Source: an uncultured Pelagibacteraceae bacterium (GTDB lineage: Bacteria; Pseudomonadota; Alphaproteobacteria; Pelagibacterales; Pelagibacteraceae). From it: a DNA stretch of 64,000 nucleotides. This document shows, in pieces, positions 44,179 through 53,798 of this stretch (positions are counted from its first letter, which is position 1; each line of letters begins with the position of its first letter). Both the position numbers and the translations under genes were made by a program. The stretch covers positions 1 to 64,000 of the forward strand of contig CACPOY010000001.1 of NCBI GenBank assembly GCA_902635685.1. Direction: 5' to 3'. Below the pieces are notes generated by a model. The model ran no database searches. It was not told where the DNA came from and was given only the letters and a program-made list of their open reading frames with translations.

Positions 44179-45219
44179 ATGACCCAAGAAAAAATTAATG
44201 CATATATCTTAAAAAAAAATAATTCTAAATTAAAACTTGTAAAAGACTTATATTTTCCAAAACTGAAAAAAGGACAAATTCTTGTTGAGCTGATCTATAC
44301 CACAGTATGTGGTAGCCAAATAATGGAGATCAAAGGAAAAAGAGGGAGAGATAAATATTTACCTCATGGCCTAGGACATGAGGGAACTGCTAAAGTGATC
44401 AAAACAGCCTCGGATGTAAAAAAAGTAAAAAAAAAAGATAAGATTATATTAACTTGGATTAAGTCAAGAGGAAATAATTGTGGAGGGATCAAAATTAAAG
44501 ATAAAAAAAATAAAAAATATAATTTTGGTCCAATAACCACTTTTTCCAATTTTTCAATTATTTCAGAAAATAGATGTGTAAAAAAACCAAAAGGTTTAAG
44601 TGATGAATTAGCGGCTTTTTTTGGGTGCTCAATATCTACAGGATTTGGCGTAGTATATAATACAATTCCTAAAAAAAAATCTAACATTTCTATCGGAATT
44701 TTTGGATTAGGAAGTGTCGGTTTTTTTAGTTTAATTGCTGCTAAATGTCTAAGATTGAAAAATATATTTGTTTTTGAAAAAGACCCAAATAGAAAAAAAA
44801 TAGCAAAAAAACTCGGAGCACAAATCATTAATATAAAAAATGCAAAAAGAGAAATTCTCAAAAAAAATAATAATAGATTATTAGATTATTGTTATGAGTC
44901 TGCTGGGTATGCTAAAACTATAGAGAAGGCTTTTGATTTGATAAATTTAAACGGAAAGTGTTTTACCACCTCTCATCCTGCTGAAAAAGAAATTTTAAAA
45001 ATAAACCCTCATGAGTTGATTAAAGGTAAAAAAATATTTGGTTCTTGGGGAGGTTATACTCAACCAGAAACTGATTTTGTTAAATTTACAAGAATATTGA
45101 ATAAAAACAGAAAGTATTTAAGATTTCTAAAAATTAAAAAATATAATTTTAATCAATTAAATGATGCCATTTTTGATTTCTCAAAAAATAAAATTATAAA
45201 ACCGTTAATTAAATGCTAA
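44179..45219 (+). CDS. Zinc-type medium-chain alcohol dehydrogenase-like protein
   Basis: A 346-aa MDR protein. The catalytic-zinc Cys is in TTVCGSQIMEIKG and the His-Glu in LPHGLGHEGTAKV. The coenzyme domain has GIFGLGSVGFFSLIAAKCL. The structural zinc loop with four cysteines is missing (one Cys remains in NNCGG), as in several sugar dehydrogenases. It is probably an NAD(P)-linked oxidation of a polyol or sugar. It overlaps the cytidylyltransferase gene by 7 nt. Confidence 0.85.
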   Translation: MTQEKINAYILKKNNSKLKLVKDLYFPKLKKGQILVELIYTTVCGSQIMEIKGKRGRDKYLPHGLGHEGTAKVIKTASDVKKVKKKDKIILTWIKSRGNNCGGIKIKDKKNKKYNFGPITTFSNFSIISENRCVKKPKGLSDELAAFFGCSISTGFGVVYNTIPKKKSNISIGIFGLGSVGFFSLIAAKCLRLKNIFVFEKDPNRKKIAKKLGAQIINIKNAKREILKKNNNRLLDYCYESAGYAKTIEKAFDLINLNGKCFTTSHPAEKEILKINPHELIKGKKIFGSWGGYTQPETDFVKFTRILNKNRKYLRFLKIKKYNFNQLNDAIFDFSKNKIIKPLIKC

Positions 45220-46676
45220 AAGAAGAAAAATTAAAAAAGTTTCTTAAAAAAAACAATAAAAAAAAAATTGTATTATGCCATGGGGTTTTTGATGTTTTGC
45301 ATATTGGTCATTTAAATTATTTGAAAAAGGCAAAAAGTCTGGGTGAAGTTTTAATTGTTTCTATTACATCAAAAAAATTTGTAAATAAAGGGTTTGATCG
45401 ACCACTATTTAATGATTACGAAAGGAAAAAATTTTTAGAAAATATATCTTTTGTTGATTATGTTTATATCAACGATAATTTCTCATCCAAAACGTTGATA
45501 AAAAAAATTAAACCAAATTTTTATTGTAAAGGAAAAGAATACTCAAATCCAAAAAATGATCTGACTAATAATATTGAAAGAGAAATTAATGAGGTAAAAA
45601 AATTCGGTGGTAAATTTAAAATTATAAATACAAAAACTTATAGTTCGTCAAAAATAATTAATAACCAATTTAAAAATTACGATTTAGACCAAAGAAAAGT
45701 TTTATCTAAAGTAAAAAAAGAATTGACAGAAAAAAAAATTTTTGAGATCAAAAAAAAAAATAAGAATAGATCAGTCACTTTAATTGCTGAAACAATTATA
45801 AACTCAAAAAAAAATCAATTAAGATTTTCAGAAAAATGCTTAAAGGATATATTATCAGTGGCAAATATATTGGCAGCATTTATGAAGAAAGTTACAATCG
45901 TGACATATTTTGATAAAAAAAAAAATCAGCTTAAGTATCTAAGAAATAATACCTTAAAAAATGTTAAATTTGAGTTTATAAACAAAAGAAACGTATCAAC
46001 TATTTATAAAAAAAGTTATTTTGACTATTTTCCTAAAAGTAGAATTTTAAGTTCACATAAAATAAATGAAAATTATTTCAATTTAGTAGAGGAAAATAAA
46101 ATATTAAAAATTTTAAATAATATTAAAAAAAACGAATTTTTATGCGTAATGTACCACAGTGGTGAATTATTCTCACAAAGAATATGTGACAAGTTAAATA
46201 AACTAAAAAACAAAAAAGGTCTCAATTTTAAATTTGATCCATTAAATTCTAATTTTCAAAAAATCTTAAAATTCAAAAATTTTGATATAGTTTGTTTTAA
46301 CCCAAAAAGGATACAATCTGGACAAAAACAAGGTTTTAATTTAAAAAGCATTGAATTAAAATCAAAAAATCTTCAAAATAATCAGAAATTTAAGAAAGTT
46401 ATTTTAGCTCTAGATAAAGATGGCTCAAAATTACGAGATAGGTATAAAAATAAGATATATCACTGTCCTGCTTTTACGGAAAAAACAAATAAAAAAAATA
46501 ATTTAGAAAGTAGTTTATTTGCCATTGCCATAATCTTGAATGATTTACCTTTAAGTAATAATTCAATTTTATTCTTAGGAAATTATATGACTTTTTTGAA
46601 TTTAAAAAATAATAGTCCAGTTCATAAAATAAACATTAATGATTTTTTTAAACACGTTCAACACTATATAAAATGA
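45213..46676 (+). CDS. Cytidylyltransferase fused to a degenerate PfkB-like kinase domain
   Basis: A 487-aa two-domain protein. Residues 18-150 are a nucleotidyltransferase with HIGH at residues 30-33 in HGVFDVLHIGHLNYL and YCKGKEY further on. Residues about 180-487 follow a ribokinase-like plan, but the catalytic D-T/V-T-G-A-G-D segment is not seen where expected (after ILALDKDGS, the chain reads FTEKTNKKNNLESSLFA). The domain order is also reversed from HldE. The transferase may be active on a sugar or alditol phosphate, while the kinase-like part is probably regulatory or binds a ligand. Confidence 0.78.
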   Translation: MLKEEKLKKFLKKNNKKKIVLCHGVFDVLHIGHLNYLKKAKSLGEVLIVSITSKKFVNKGFDRPLFNDYERKKFLENISFVDYVYINDNFSSKTLIKKIKPNFYCKGKEYSNPKNDLTNNIEREINEVKKFGGKFKIINTKTYSSSKIINNQFKNYDLDQRKVLSKVKKELTEKKIFEIKKKNKNRSVTLIAETIINSKKNQLRFSEKCLKDILSVANILAAFMKKVTIVTYFDKKKNQLKYLRNNTLKNVKFEFINKRNVSTIYKKSYFDYFPKSRILSSHKINENYFNLVEENKILKILNNIKKNEFLCVMYHSGELFSQRICDKLNKLKNKKGLNFKFDPLNSNFQKILKFKNFDIVCFNPKRIQSGQKQGFNLKSIELKSKNLQNNQKFKKVILALDKDGSKLRDRYKNKIYHCPAFTEKTNKKNNLESSLFAIAIILNDLPLSNNSILFLGNYMTFLNLKNNSPVHKININDFFKHVQHYIK

Positions 46677-47623
46677 AAACAGTTTTAATTACAGGTGCAG
46701 GAGGATATATTGGTACTGAATTAACCGAGTTTTTAGCAGATAGAGGTTATTTAATATATGCTTTGGACACCTTCTGGTTCAAAAATAAAATAAAAAAAAA
46801 TAAAAATATTAAAATAATTAAAGAGGATATACGTTATCTTTCACAAAAAAATTTTCCGAACAATATTGATACCGTTATTCATCTAGCGGCTATTTCAAAT
46901 GATCCATCTGCTGAAATAAATCCAAAATTAAGTTGGGAAGTAAATGTATTGGGTTTGCTAAATATTTTAAATTTATCAGAAAAAAAAAAAGTAAAAAAAT
47001 TTATTTTTGCCTCATCTGGAAGTGTTTATGGTGTAAAAAAAGAAAAAAAAGTTACTGAAAAGTTATCTTTAGTTCCAATAAGTGAGTATAATAAAACTAA
47101 AATGGTTGGAGAAAAAATTGTTGAAAGTTTTAAAAAAAAAATGAAAACTATTCTTCTTAGGCCTGCAACTGTCTGTGGCCCGTCAAAAAATCTTAGGTTA
47201 GATTTAACTATAAATATGCTTACTTATCATGCAATTAAAAACAAAAAAATCAATGTTTTTGGTGGATCTCAATATAGACCAAATTTAACCTTAGACGATA
47301 TGATAAATATCTATCATTTTTTTTTAAAAAAAAATTTAACGGGAACATATAATGTTGGTTTTGAAAATGAGAAAGTGATTGATATAGCGAGGAAAATATC
47401 AAAAAAAATCAAAAAAATAAGTATTAATAGAAGTAAAAGCAATGATAAAAGATCGTATAGATTAGACTCCACAAAATTATTACTCAAAGGTTATAAAAGA
47501 GTCTCAAATATAAGCGATGTAATTAGTAAACTTCAAAAATATTATTCTAGCAAAAATTTCAAATTTTCTGATAATATGATTAGAATTAAATATTTAAAGA
47601 AATTTCTAAATGGAAGTAAGTAA
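46673..47623 (+). CDS. NAD-dependent epimerase/dehydratase
   Basis: A 316-aa extended SDR. It has VLITGAGGYIGTELTEFLADRG, VIHLAAISNDPSAEINP, FASSGSVYG, the catalytic SEYNKTKMVGEKI and RPATVCGPSKNLRLDLTINM. The NDP-sugar end has NLTLDDMINIYHFF. The substrate is not clear; similar genes sit beside cytidylyltransferases in loci that make CDP- or GDP-linked sugars. It overlaps the preceding gene by 4 nt. Confidence 0.88.
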   Translation: MKTVLITGAGGYIGTELTEFLADRGYLIYALDTFWFKNKIKKNKNIKIIKEDIRYLSQKNFPNNIDTVIHLAAISNDPSAEINPKLSWEVNVLGLLNILNLSEKKKVKKFIFASSGSVYGVKKEKKVTEKLSLVPISEYNKTKMVGEKIVESFKKKMKTILLRPATVCGPSKNLRLDLTINMLTYHAIKNKKINVFGGSQYRPNLTLDDMINIYHFFLKKNLTGTYNVGFENEKVIDIARKISKKIKKISINRSKSNDKRSYRLDSTKLLLKGYKRVSNISDVISKLQKYYSSKNFKFSDNMIRIKYLKKFLNGSK

Positions 47624-47640
47624 ATATATCTCACAAGATT

Positions 47641-48330
47641 ATGAAATCATTTTTTTTTAAACCTAAGTTGCAGAATAAAACTAAACCTAAAAAAGTGTTT
47701 GACTATTATAAAGAAGAAAATATTAAAGAATGTTATATTGAATTTAAGAAATATTTTAAAACATCTTTGGTTTTTGAAAAAAATGCACAAACGAAAGAGT
47801 ATGCGATAGATTTGGCACTTAAAAACAAAGATGTTGAAAATTCTTTGTATTTAGAGTTTGGAGTTTTCAAAGGTGAAAGCATAAATTTTTTTTCTAATAA
47901 ATTAAAAACAAATATTTATGGGTTTGACTCATTTGAAGGACATTCTCATGATTGGCCAGGTACCTCAACAACTTCTAGAAATAATCATTACAATCAAGAA
48001 GGTAAACTGCCCAAAGTTAATTCAAATGTTGTTTTAATTAAAGGATTCATTGACGATACACTAGATAATTTTCTTAAAGAAAAAAATGAAGAAATTAATT
48101 TTATTCATATTGATGTAGATATATATGAGCCTACTTACACAATTTTAAAATTGACCAAACCTTACTTAAGAAAAAATAGTATAATATTATTTAATGCATT
48201 GTACAATTATGTTGGATGGGATACCGGTCAATATAAAGCTTTAAAAGAAATTTATAATGAGAAAGAATTTATTTTTAAAGCTTTTTCAACACACGGTCCT
48301 CAAGGTGTAATACAAATTTTAAAAAAATAA
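47641..48330 (+). CDS. TylF/MycF-type methyltransferase family protein
   Basis: A 229-aa protein. The SAM region is LYLEFGVFKGESINFFS, followed by IYGFDSFEGHSHDWPGT, the metal-site segment FIHIDVDIYEPTYTIL and a late IILFNALYNYVGWDTGQYKAL. TylF/MycF enzymes are Mg-dependent sugar O-methyltransferases of macrolide pathways, and related proteins occur in glycan loci. The usual final Asp pair of the metal site reads FNAL here, where the family often has FDD, so metal binding may differ. It closes the plus-strand operon. Confidence 0.8.
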   Translation: MKSFFFKPKLQNKTKPKKVFDYYKEENIKECYIEFKKYFKTSLVFEKNAQTKEYAIDLALKNKDVENSLYLEFGVFKGESINFFSNKLKTNIYGFDSFEGHSHDWPGTSTTSRNNHYNQEGKLPKVNSNVVLIKGFIDDTLDNFLKEKNEEINFIHIDVDIYEPTYTILKLTKPYLRKNSIILFNALYNYVGWDTGQYKALKEIYNEKEFIFKAFSTHGPQGVIQILKK

Positions 48331-48331
48331 T

Positions 48332-49165
48332 TTAAACTTTCCAAAAATTTTCTGAAGAAATAAAAAGTGATCCTTCTTTATAGGAAGTAGGTAAATCACT
48401 TAAATTTTTTACTTTTCTGAAGTTTATTTTTTGAGCATAAGATTTTATTTTTTCTTTTTTTAATTTTTGATAAATTTTTCTTGCATTTTTTTTACTACCT
48501 ATTTCACAAATAAAATCATTTTTTGATAACTGTTGATTATTAAGTGAAAGTAAAATTTTGGCTTCCTCGCCTTCAGCGTCTATTTTAATCAAACTGTTGG
48601 CTTTGACTATTTTTTTGGCAGACAAAACATTTACTTTAAGTTTTTCTATTTCATTATAAACATTTCTTTTAGATCCAGAGATGTGTGAGCCAGTGGTATT
48701 TCCAAGAACTCTGGTAAAAGAAGTCTTTTTATTCTTATTACTTACCGCATATTTAAAAAATTTAATATTACTAGTTTTATTTCTTTTAATATTTTTCTTT
48801 AAAAGATTGATGTGCCATGGATCTGGCTCAAAAGATAAAACCTTTAAACCTAATTTTGAATTTATTATTGAGTGCGTACCTATATTTGCCCCAATATCAA
48901 TAAATTGATCATAAAATTTATAATTTTTTAAATAATATTTAAATATGAATAATTCATCAATTTCTAATAAATTTAGAGATGTTATGTTTCCAAAACTTAT
49001 TTTAGGATGATAAAAACTAATGTTTTTATTCAATTCAACTTTGTTATTATTCTTAATAAGTTTTTTTTTTATATATTTGATAATTTTTAACTTTGTCTTT
49101 TTATAATTTGAATTTTTATATGATGGATTAACATTGGTTATTAACTTAATGTAATGTTTAAGCAT
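48332..49165 (-). CDS. FkbM family methyltransferase
   Basis: A 277-aa protein. It has FIDIGANIGTHSIINSKLG, the VLSFEPDPWHINLLKKNI strand, FKYAVSNKNKKTSF and the diagnostic LIKIDAEGEEAKILLSL of the FkbM family. It likely O-methylates a glycan sugar. The start codon shares one base with the stop of the next gene upstream on the minus strand, so the two methyltransferases are translationally coupled. Confidence 0.9.
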   Translation of the reverse strand: MLKHYIKLITNVNPSYKNSNYKKTKLKIIKYIKKKLIKNNNKVELNKNISFYHPKISFGNITSLNLLEIDELFIFKYYLKNYKFYDQFIDIGANIGTHSIINSKLGLKVLSFEPDPWHINLLKKNIKRNKTSNIKFFKYAVSNKNKKTSFTRVLGNTTGSHISGSKRNVYNEIEKLKVNVLSAKKIVKANSLIKIDAEGEEAKILLSLNNQQLSKNDFICEIGSKKNARKIYQKLKKEKIKSYAQKINFRKVKNLSDLPTSYKEGSLFISSENFWKV

Positions 49166-50316
49166 TATATTTTATACGAAGGAATAAAAAAACTTAACTT
49201 ATTTTCAATCAATTTTTTACAAATTACCTTTAAAGTATTTTCAGTGCTTATAGAAGTAATTAATATCTTATGATTTTTTAACAACTTAAAATTTCCATTA
49301 AAATGTTTAATTTTTGGTTTCATGTTGATAAAAAATTTATTATTTTTGCTTAAATCATTATCTAAAATAAACTTTAATTTATTTATCACTGGAAGGTAAT
49401 AATTTAATGTAGGGACCATTATTCCTGCACCAAATCCTATAAGGTTTTTTTCAAATTCTAATACTTTATTAATAATCTTATAAAAATTTTTAAAATTTGA
49501 AAACTTTCTCTTAATTTCTCTGGAACTTATTCTTACATCAAAATTATTTTTTTTCGACGATTTAATAATTTTCAATCGTACGGTTCCAAATACAGAATTG
49601 TCAAATTCGTATTTTAAAATGAATAAATTATTTTTATTTAAAACACGACTAATAGACTTTAGTGAATATAGATTTAAATGTTGATGTGTTATCTGGTCAA
49701 ATCTTGAATTATTCACAAACATTTCTAAGGAAGGATATTGTAAAAAGAAATAGTCGTTTATTTTCATGCTTAAAGAGATTTTCTTAATCAAGGATTTTAT
49801 ATTTGGAATATGCTCTATTGTATGGCTAGATACGTAGATTTTTTTTAAATCATTATATTTCGAGAAATTCACTTCTTCAAAATACTCTTTTTCCTTTATT
49901 ATATCTTTTTTTCCTGATGCGTTTGGGTCAATGTTAATTTTTAATTTATTTTTAAATAGATTTAGAAAAGTTGAGTCATTTCCACCAATGTCAATAATCG
50001 CTTTTTTGCCAAAGTTTTTTGAATTTTTTTTTATAAACAAATAAAAATTTGTCAAATATTCACCAGCATGCTTTATTGAAGTTTTGCTTTTTACTTTGTA
50101 ATTGCTGTAAAGAAAACTTTGATTAACTATTTTCTCTAATGATATATGTTTGCATCTTTCACAAAATAACAATTTTTGGTTAATATTAAATTTTTTTTTA
50201 ATTTGTCTTTTATTTGAAAAAAATTCTGTAAGAGGATAATCTGGTAATGATGCAACTTTTTTAAGTTTATTAGAACAAATATTGCACTTGCTAATATTTT
50301 CTATAATCAGTTTCAT
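49165..50316 (-). CDS. C-methyltransferase-type protein with N-terminal zinc site
   Basis: A 383-aa protein of the nucleotide-sugar C-methyltransferase type. The zinc cysteines are present as CNICSNK near residues 11-16 and CERCKH near residue 53. The SAM core is diverged (IDIGGNDSTFLNLF), the SSHTIEHIPNI segment and YPSLEMF follow, and the C-terminal half has NLIGFGAGIMVPTLNYYLP. It probably adds a methyl group to a keto-sugar nucleotide. It forms a contrast with the family member at 24272, which lacks the cysteines. Confidence 0.83.
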   Translation of the reverse strand: MKLIIENISKCNICSNKLKKVASLPDYPLTEFFSNKRQIKKKFNINQKLLFCERCKHISLEKIVNQSFLYSNYKVKSKTSIKHAGEYLTNFYLFIKKNSKNFGKKAIIDIGGNDSTFLNLFKNKLKINIDPNASGKKDIIKEKEYFEEVNFSKYNDLKKIYVSSHTIEHIPNIKSLIKKISLSMKINDYFFLQYPSLEMFVNNSRFDQITHQHLNLYSLKSISRVLNKNNLFILKYEFDNSVFGTVRLKIIKSSKKNNFDVRISSREIKRKFSNFKNFYKIINKVLEFEKNLIGFGAGIMVPTLNYYLPVINKLKFILDNDLSKNNKFFINMKPKIKHFNGNFKLLKNHKILITSISTENTLKVICKKLIENKLSFFIPSYKI

Positions 50317-50354
50317 AAATAATTAGTTGTTAAATTTAAATTAATAATTAATTC

Positions 50355-51326
50355 TTATTTTTCTAAAATTTTATCTAAGTTAAATAATTTTTTAGCCAAA
50401 AAAGTTGTTACTCTATAAAATCTAACTTTATAATAGAACCTACTGAATATCATTATGAAAAAAGCATCAAATCTTTTAAAATAAAATAAGCTTTGAATAT
50501 TCAAAGGGAAGAAGCAGTATCTAAATACAGCTAATTTTAGATAATATTTTGATAAAACTTGATTCTTATCTTTGAAATAATAGAAAAGTTTTAATAATGG
50601 CATAGCAACTGATATTCTATAAGTTTTTTTCCAAAAATCTGAAGCACTATAATTATCGTTATAAGTCCCTCGCACACTTACAACTTTACCAGATATAACT
50701 GTTTCTCCATGAAAAATACATAATATAGAAGCTGTCATAATTTCATCAGGTTCATATTTAAATTTTCTATAATCCTCTTGGCTGAAATAAAATTTGAAAT
50801 ATTCATTTTGAATTAAAGTTTCTCTTTTAACTAAGATTGCACTATAAGCAGGTGGATTTTGTAGATAATGAATTAAAAATTTCTCTATATCTTTTACTTT
50901 TTGCCAAGTCTCAGCTCTGTCTTTAAACATCTTTTCTTTACTTAGCTCACTATATGAATTTGCAATAAGACAGGTCAAATTTTTATTTTCTTCAATTAGC
51001 GAATTGCATTCTGAAAAAAAAGATTTATCGATTAAATAATCATCATGTGGTAATGATAAAATATATTTACCTTCCGCTTTTTCAAAGATAAACTTTGTAT
51101 TAAGAGTTGGACTTAAATTTTTTTCTTGATAGAAATATCTTATACTTAATCTGGGATTTACTTGACTAAATTCATCACAAACTTTTTTTAAATTAGCTTT
51201 TTTTGAACAATCATCTGACACAATAATTTCTAAATTCTTAAAGCTTTGATCTCCAATTGAATTTAATGCTCTTTTTAATGCAGTCTCGTTCTCATAAGCT
51301 GGAATTACGATACTAAAATCATACAT
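50355..51326 (-). CDS. Glycosyltransferase family 2
   Basis: A 323-aa GT-A protein. It has FSIVIPAYENETALKRALNS, LEIIVSDDCSKK, ILSLPHDDYLIDK (metal-binding HDD) and an acceptor region with SQEDYRKFKYEPDEIM. The C-terminus has a moderately hydrophobic tail. It adds a sugar to the growing chain. It lies 1 nt after the DegT aminotransferase gene, suggesting use of an amino sugar made next door. Confidence 0.88.
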   Translation of the reverse strand: MYDFSIVIPAYENETALKRALNSIGDQSFKNLEIIVSDDCSKKANLKKVCDEFSQVNPRLSIRYFYQEKNLSPTLNTKFIFEKAEGKYILSLPHDDYLIDKSFFSECNSLIEENKNLTCLIANSYSELSKEKMFKDRAETWQKVKDIEKFLIHYLQNPPAYSAILVKRETLIQNEYFKFYFSQEDYRKFKYEPDEIMTASILCIFHGETVISGKVVSVRGTYNDNYSASDFWKKTYRISVAMPLLKLFYYFKDKNQVLSKYYLKLAVFRYCFFPLNIQSLFYFKRFDAFFIMIFSRFYYKVRFYRVTTFLAKKLFNLDKILEK

Positions 51327-51327
51327 A

Positions 51328-52419
51328 TTAAAAATATAAATTAACTATTCTCGAAATTTCTTTAATCTTATGAATTTCCAAATTCTCACTTAATGGCAAA
51401 CATAAGATTTTTTTTGAAATATTTTCTGATATTGGACATTTTATCTTACTACTAAAATGTCTAATTTTATTTAAACTTGGAAAAAAATATCTTCTTGGAA
51501 AAATGTTTTTTTTTGCTAATTTTTTTATACATTTAATAAGATTAATTTCAGACTCAAATATTATTGGTAAATAGCCATAATTTGAACTGCTCAGAGCTTT
51601 ATTAGGTACAACTATATTTTTATTTAAATATTTTAAATATTTTTCAAATCTTATTTTCCTTAAATTTTTTATTTTAGTAAATCTATCAATAAGCGCTAAA
51701 CCCCATGCAGCTTGTAACTCAGTCATCTTCAAATTTATACCCTCTTTTGGAACTAATTTAGAGTTATCTTTTTTATAATCATCCGTTTTGAAACCAATTT
51801 GAATTAAATGCTTTGCTATATTTAAATCCTTTTTTTTTTTAAAAATTATAGCTCCACCTTCACATGTGTTAAAAACTTTAGTCGCATGAAAACTAATCAC
51901 ACTTGCGTGACCTTGTAACAAAACAGATTTATTTTTATAATTAAGTCCAAAGCAGTGAGCTGCGTCATATATAATTTTTTTATTTTTTAAGTGCTTATTA
52001 AATTTTTCAAAATCACAAGGTATGCCAAAACTGTTAACTGGAACTACGCAATCAACTTTATTTAATATTTTTTTGGAAATTTTTTTGTAATCTAAGTTAA
52101 GACTCTTTTTGTTAATATCGGAAAAAAAAACTTTTAAATCTATCCATCTTGCAGCGTTAGCAGCAGAAACATAATTAAAAGGAGAGGTTAGTATGCCTTT
52201 TTTAACACCTAAAGCTTTATAAGCAATTTGTAGACCCATAGTACAATTATTCAAAAGTAAAATATTTTTAACCCCTAAAGTTTTTTTTAATTTTAACTCT
52301 AATTTTTTAAGCAAAGGGCCGTTTGTTGTAAGTCTTCTAGTTTTGAATATAATATCAACATTTTTTGACAAAATATTCTTTGAAGGTAAAGAAGAACTTG
52401 TGACTTGGATTTTTTTCAT
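51328..52419 (-). CDS. DegT/DnrJ/EryC1-family PLP aminotransferase
   Basis: A 363-aa sugar aminotransferase. It has RLTTNGPLLKKLE, NCTMGLQIAYKALG, SPFNYVSAANAARW, YDAAHCFGL and the PLP lysine in VISFHATKVFNTCEGGAIIF, followed by KMTELQAAWGLA. It transfers an amino group from glutamate to a keto-sugar nucleotide. This gives the locus at least one amino sugar. The dehydratase that would make its keto substrate could be one of the SDRs at 39024, 46673 or 12034. Confidence 0.92.
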   Translation of the reverse strand: MKKIQVTSSSLPSKNILSKNVDIIFKTRRLTTNGPLLKKLELKLKKTLGVKNILLLNNCTMGLQIAYKALGVKKGILTSPFNYVSAANAARWIDLKVFFSDINKKSLNLDYKKISKKILNKVDCVVPVNSFGIPCDFEKFNKHLKNKKIIYDAAHCFGLNYKNKSVLLQGHASVISFHATKVFNTCEGGAIIFKKKKDLNIAKHLIQIGFKTDDYKKDNSKLVPKEGINLKMTELQAAWGLALIDRFTKIKNLRKIRFEKYLKYLNKNIVVPNKALSSSNYGYLPIIFESEINLIKCIKKLAKKNIFPRRYFFPSLNKIRHFSSKIKCPISENISKKILCLPLSENLEIHKIKEISRIVNLYF

Positions 52420-52460
52420 ATTTAAATTCTTTATTTTTTTACCGTATACAATAAATTAAA

Positions 52461-53798
52461 TTAATCATAAAACATTTCATTCGGGAAATTTTCCCTAATA
52501 TAATTGATCATATCCTTATCACCAAAATTTTTCCATTTACCTATTCTTGATCTTGACCAGTCTAATGAAAAAAATTTACCATCATATTTTGTATTTTTTA
52601 AAAGTTTAATGTCCAGAAATTTTTCTAATCTTTCAGTTTCTCTCTCATTTTCAAAAATTAATTTTTCGAATTGAACATGTAAAATATTTTTGTTTTTTTG
52701 TTTTAGAAAATGTTTATATTGGTTTGCGTAAATTTTACAAAAATCTTTGACATTATTAGGAAAATTGCGCGCGAGTTTGTTTTGACTCAATGAACTGAGA
52801 TACACATCCCTTGGATCTCTAGATACAATGATTACTTTAGTCTCCTTAGGTAAAATTTCTAAAGTTTCATCAGCTTCCTCTGGTAATACACCTTGGTCTA
52901 AAAGTAAATATTTTTTTTTCAAGGTTATTATTTTATCATCGTACCAAAAAAAATTTTTTACATAATTATCAATAATAGACTTGAATATCTTGTTGAGATA
53001 ATTTGAAAAAATTAGATCAATTTCGTCTTTACTAAATTCTTTAACCTTAATTAAAAAACTATCATCTTCAATTTTCTTGCTTTTTAAGTGTTCGATCAAT
53101 TCTTGGTAAAAACTTAAATTTCTATAATGATTCCACCAATTAAATTTGTGCCTTACATCAATCAAATCATTTATAAAATCATTTGTATAATTTTCAAAAT
53201 TATCGTTTGTCAATTTTGCTAATGCAAAACCTTGTTGATACTTTAATTCACTTGGCCAAAAAATTTTAGTGAATAAATTTCTTTTTGATAGTCTTGAATT
53301 CAATTTTGTTTGATTAATATAATCTTGGATATAAGCGTAATTATTCCAATAAGAGTTTCTTTTTAATGATCTTCTTAAATCAACTAATCCTCCAGGATCT
53401 TTGATTAATCTAAACTCAAAAGTATTTCCCTTTGGTTTGGGATCAATGAATCCAATATGTTCTCTTAGAAAATGAACCACTGAACTTGATCCTGTGGCAC
53501 CAAAACCTGAAACTACGACCGGTATGGGCTCATAATTAGCTGTATTACAAAATTTTTTAATATCAGGATTATTTGAATAAATATAAGGCTGTATTAATTC
53601 GGCTTGTTTAGGCTCACATCTTAATATTATGTGGTCACTATTTAATCCTTTTAAAAACTTGTTAGTAAACTTTAGTAATTTGGATTGATTATTTTTCAAT
53701 ATTTCAAATTCTGATATTTTAGAATTTTGAATTTTTACTTTATTAAATATTTCAATATCAAATAATCTTAAAAAATATTTTAATAATTTTTTAATCAT
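52461..53798 (-). CDS. Sulfotransferase-like protein
   Basis: A 445-aa protein. The PAPS-type P-loop is PVVVSGFGATGSSSVVHFL near residues 92-110, and the 3'-phosphate motif KVIIVSRDPRDVYLSSLS comes late, with LHVQFEKLIFENERE and a final SLDWSRSRIGKWKNF. The first 75 residues and the long middle helical region are specific to this subgroup. It would sulfate a glycan, or it may be a sulfotransferase-fold protein with another donor. It overlaps the carbamoyltransferase gene by 8 nt. Confidence 0.8.
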   Translation of the reverse strand: MIKKLLKYFLRLFDIEIFNKVKIQNSKISEFEILKNNQSKLLKFTNKFLKGLNSDHIILRCEPKQAELIQPYIYSNNPDIKKFCNTANYEPIPVVVSGFGATGSSSVVHFLREHIGFIDPKPKGNTFEFRLIKDPGGLVDLRRSLKRNSYWNNYAYIQDYINQTKLNSRLSKRNLFTKIFWPSELKYQQGFALAKLTNDNFENYTNDFINDLIDVRHKFNWWNHYRNLSFYQELIEHLKSKKIEDDSFLIKVKEFSKDEIDLIFSNYLNKIFKSIIDNYVKNFFWYDDKIITLKKKYLLLDQGVLPEEADETLEILPKETKVIIVSRDPRDVYLSSLSQNKLARNFPNNVKDFCKIYANQYKHFLKQKNKNILHVQFEKLIFENERETERLEKFLDIKLLKNTKYDGKFFSLDWSRSRIGKWKNFGDKDMINYIRENFPNEMFYD

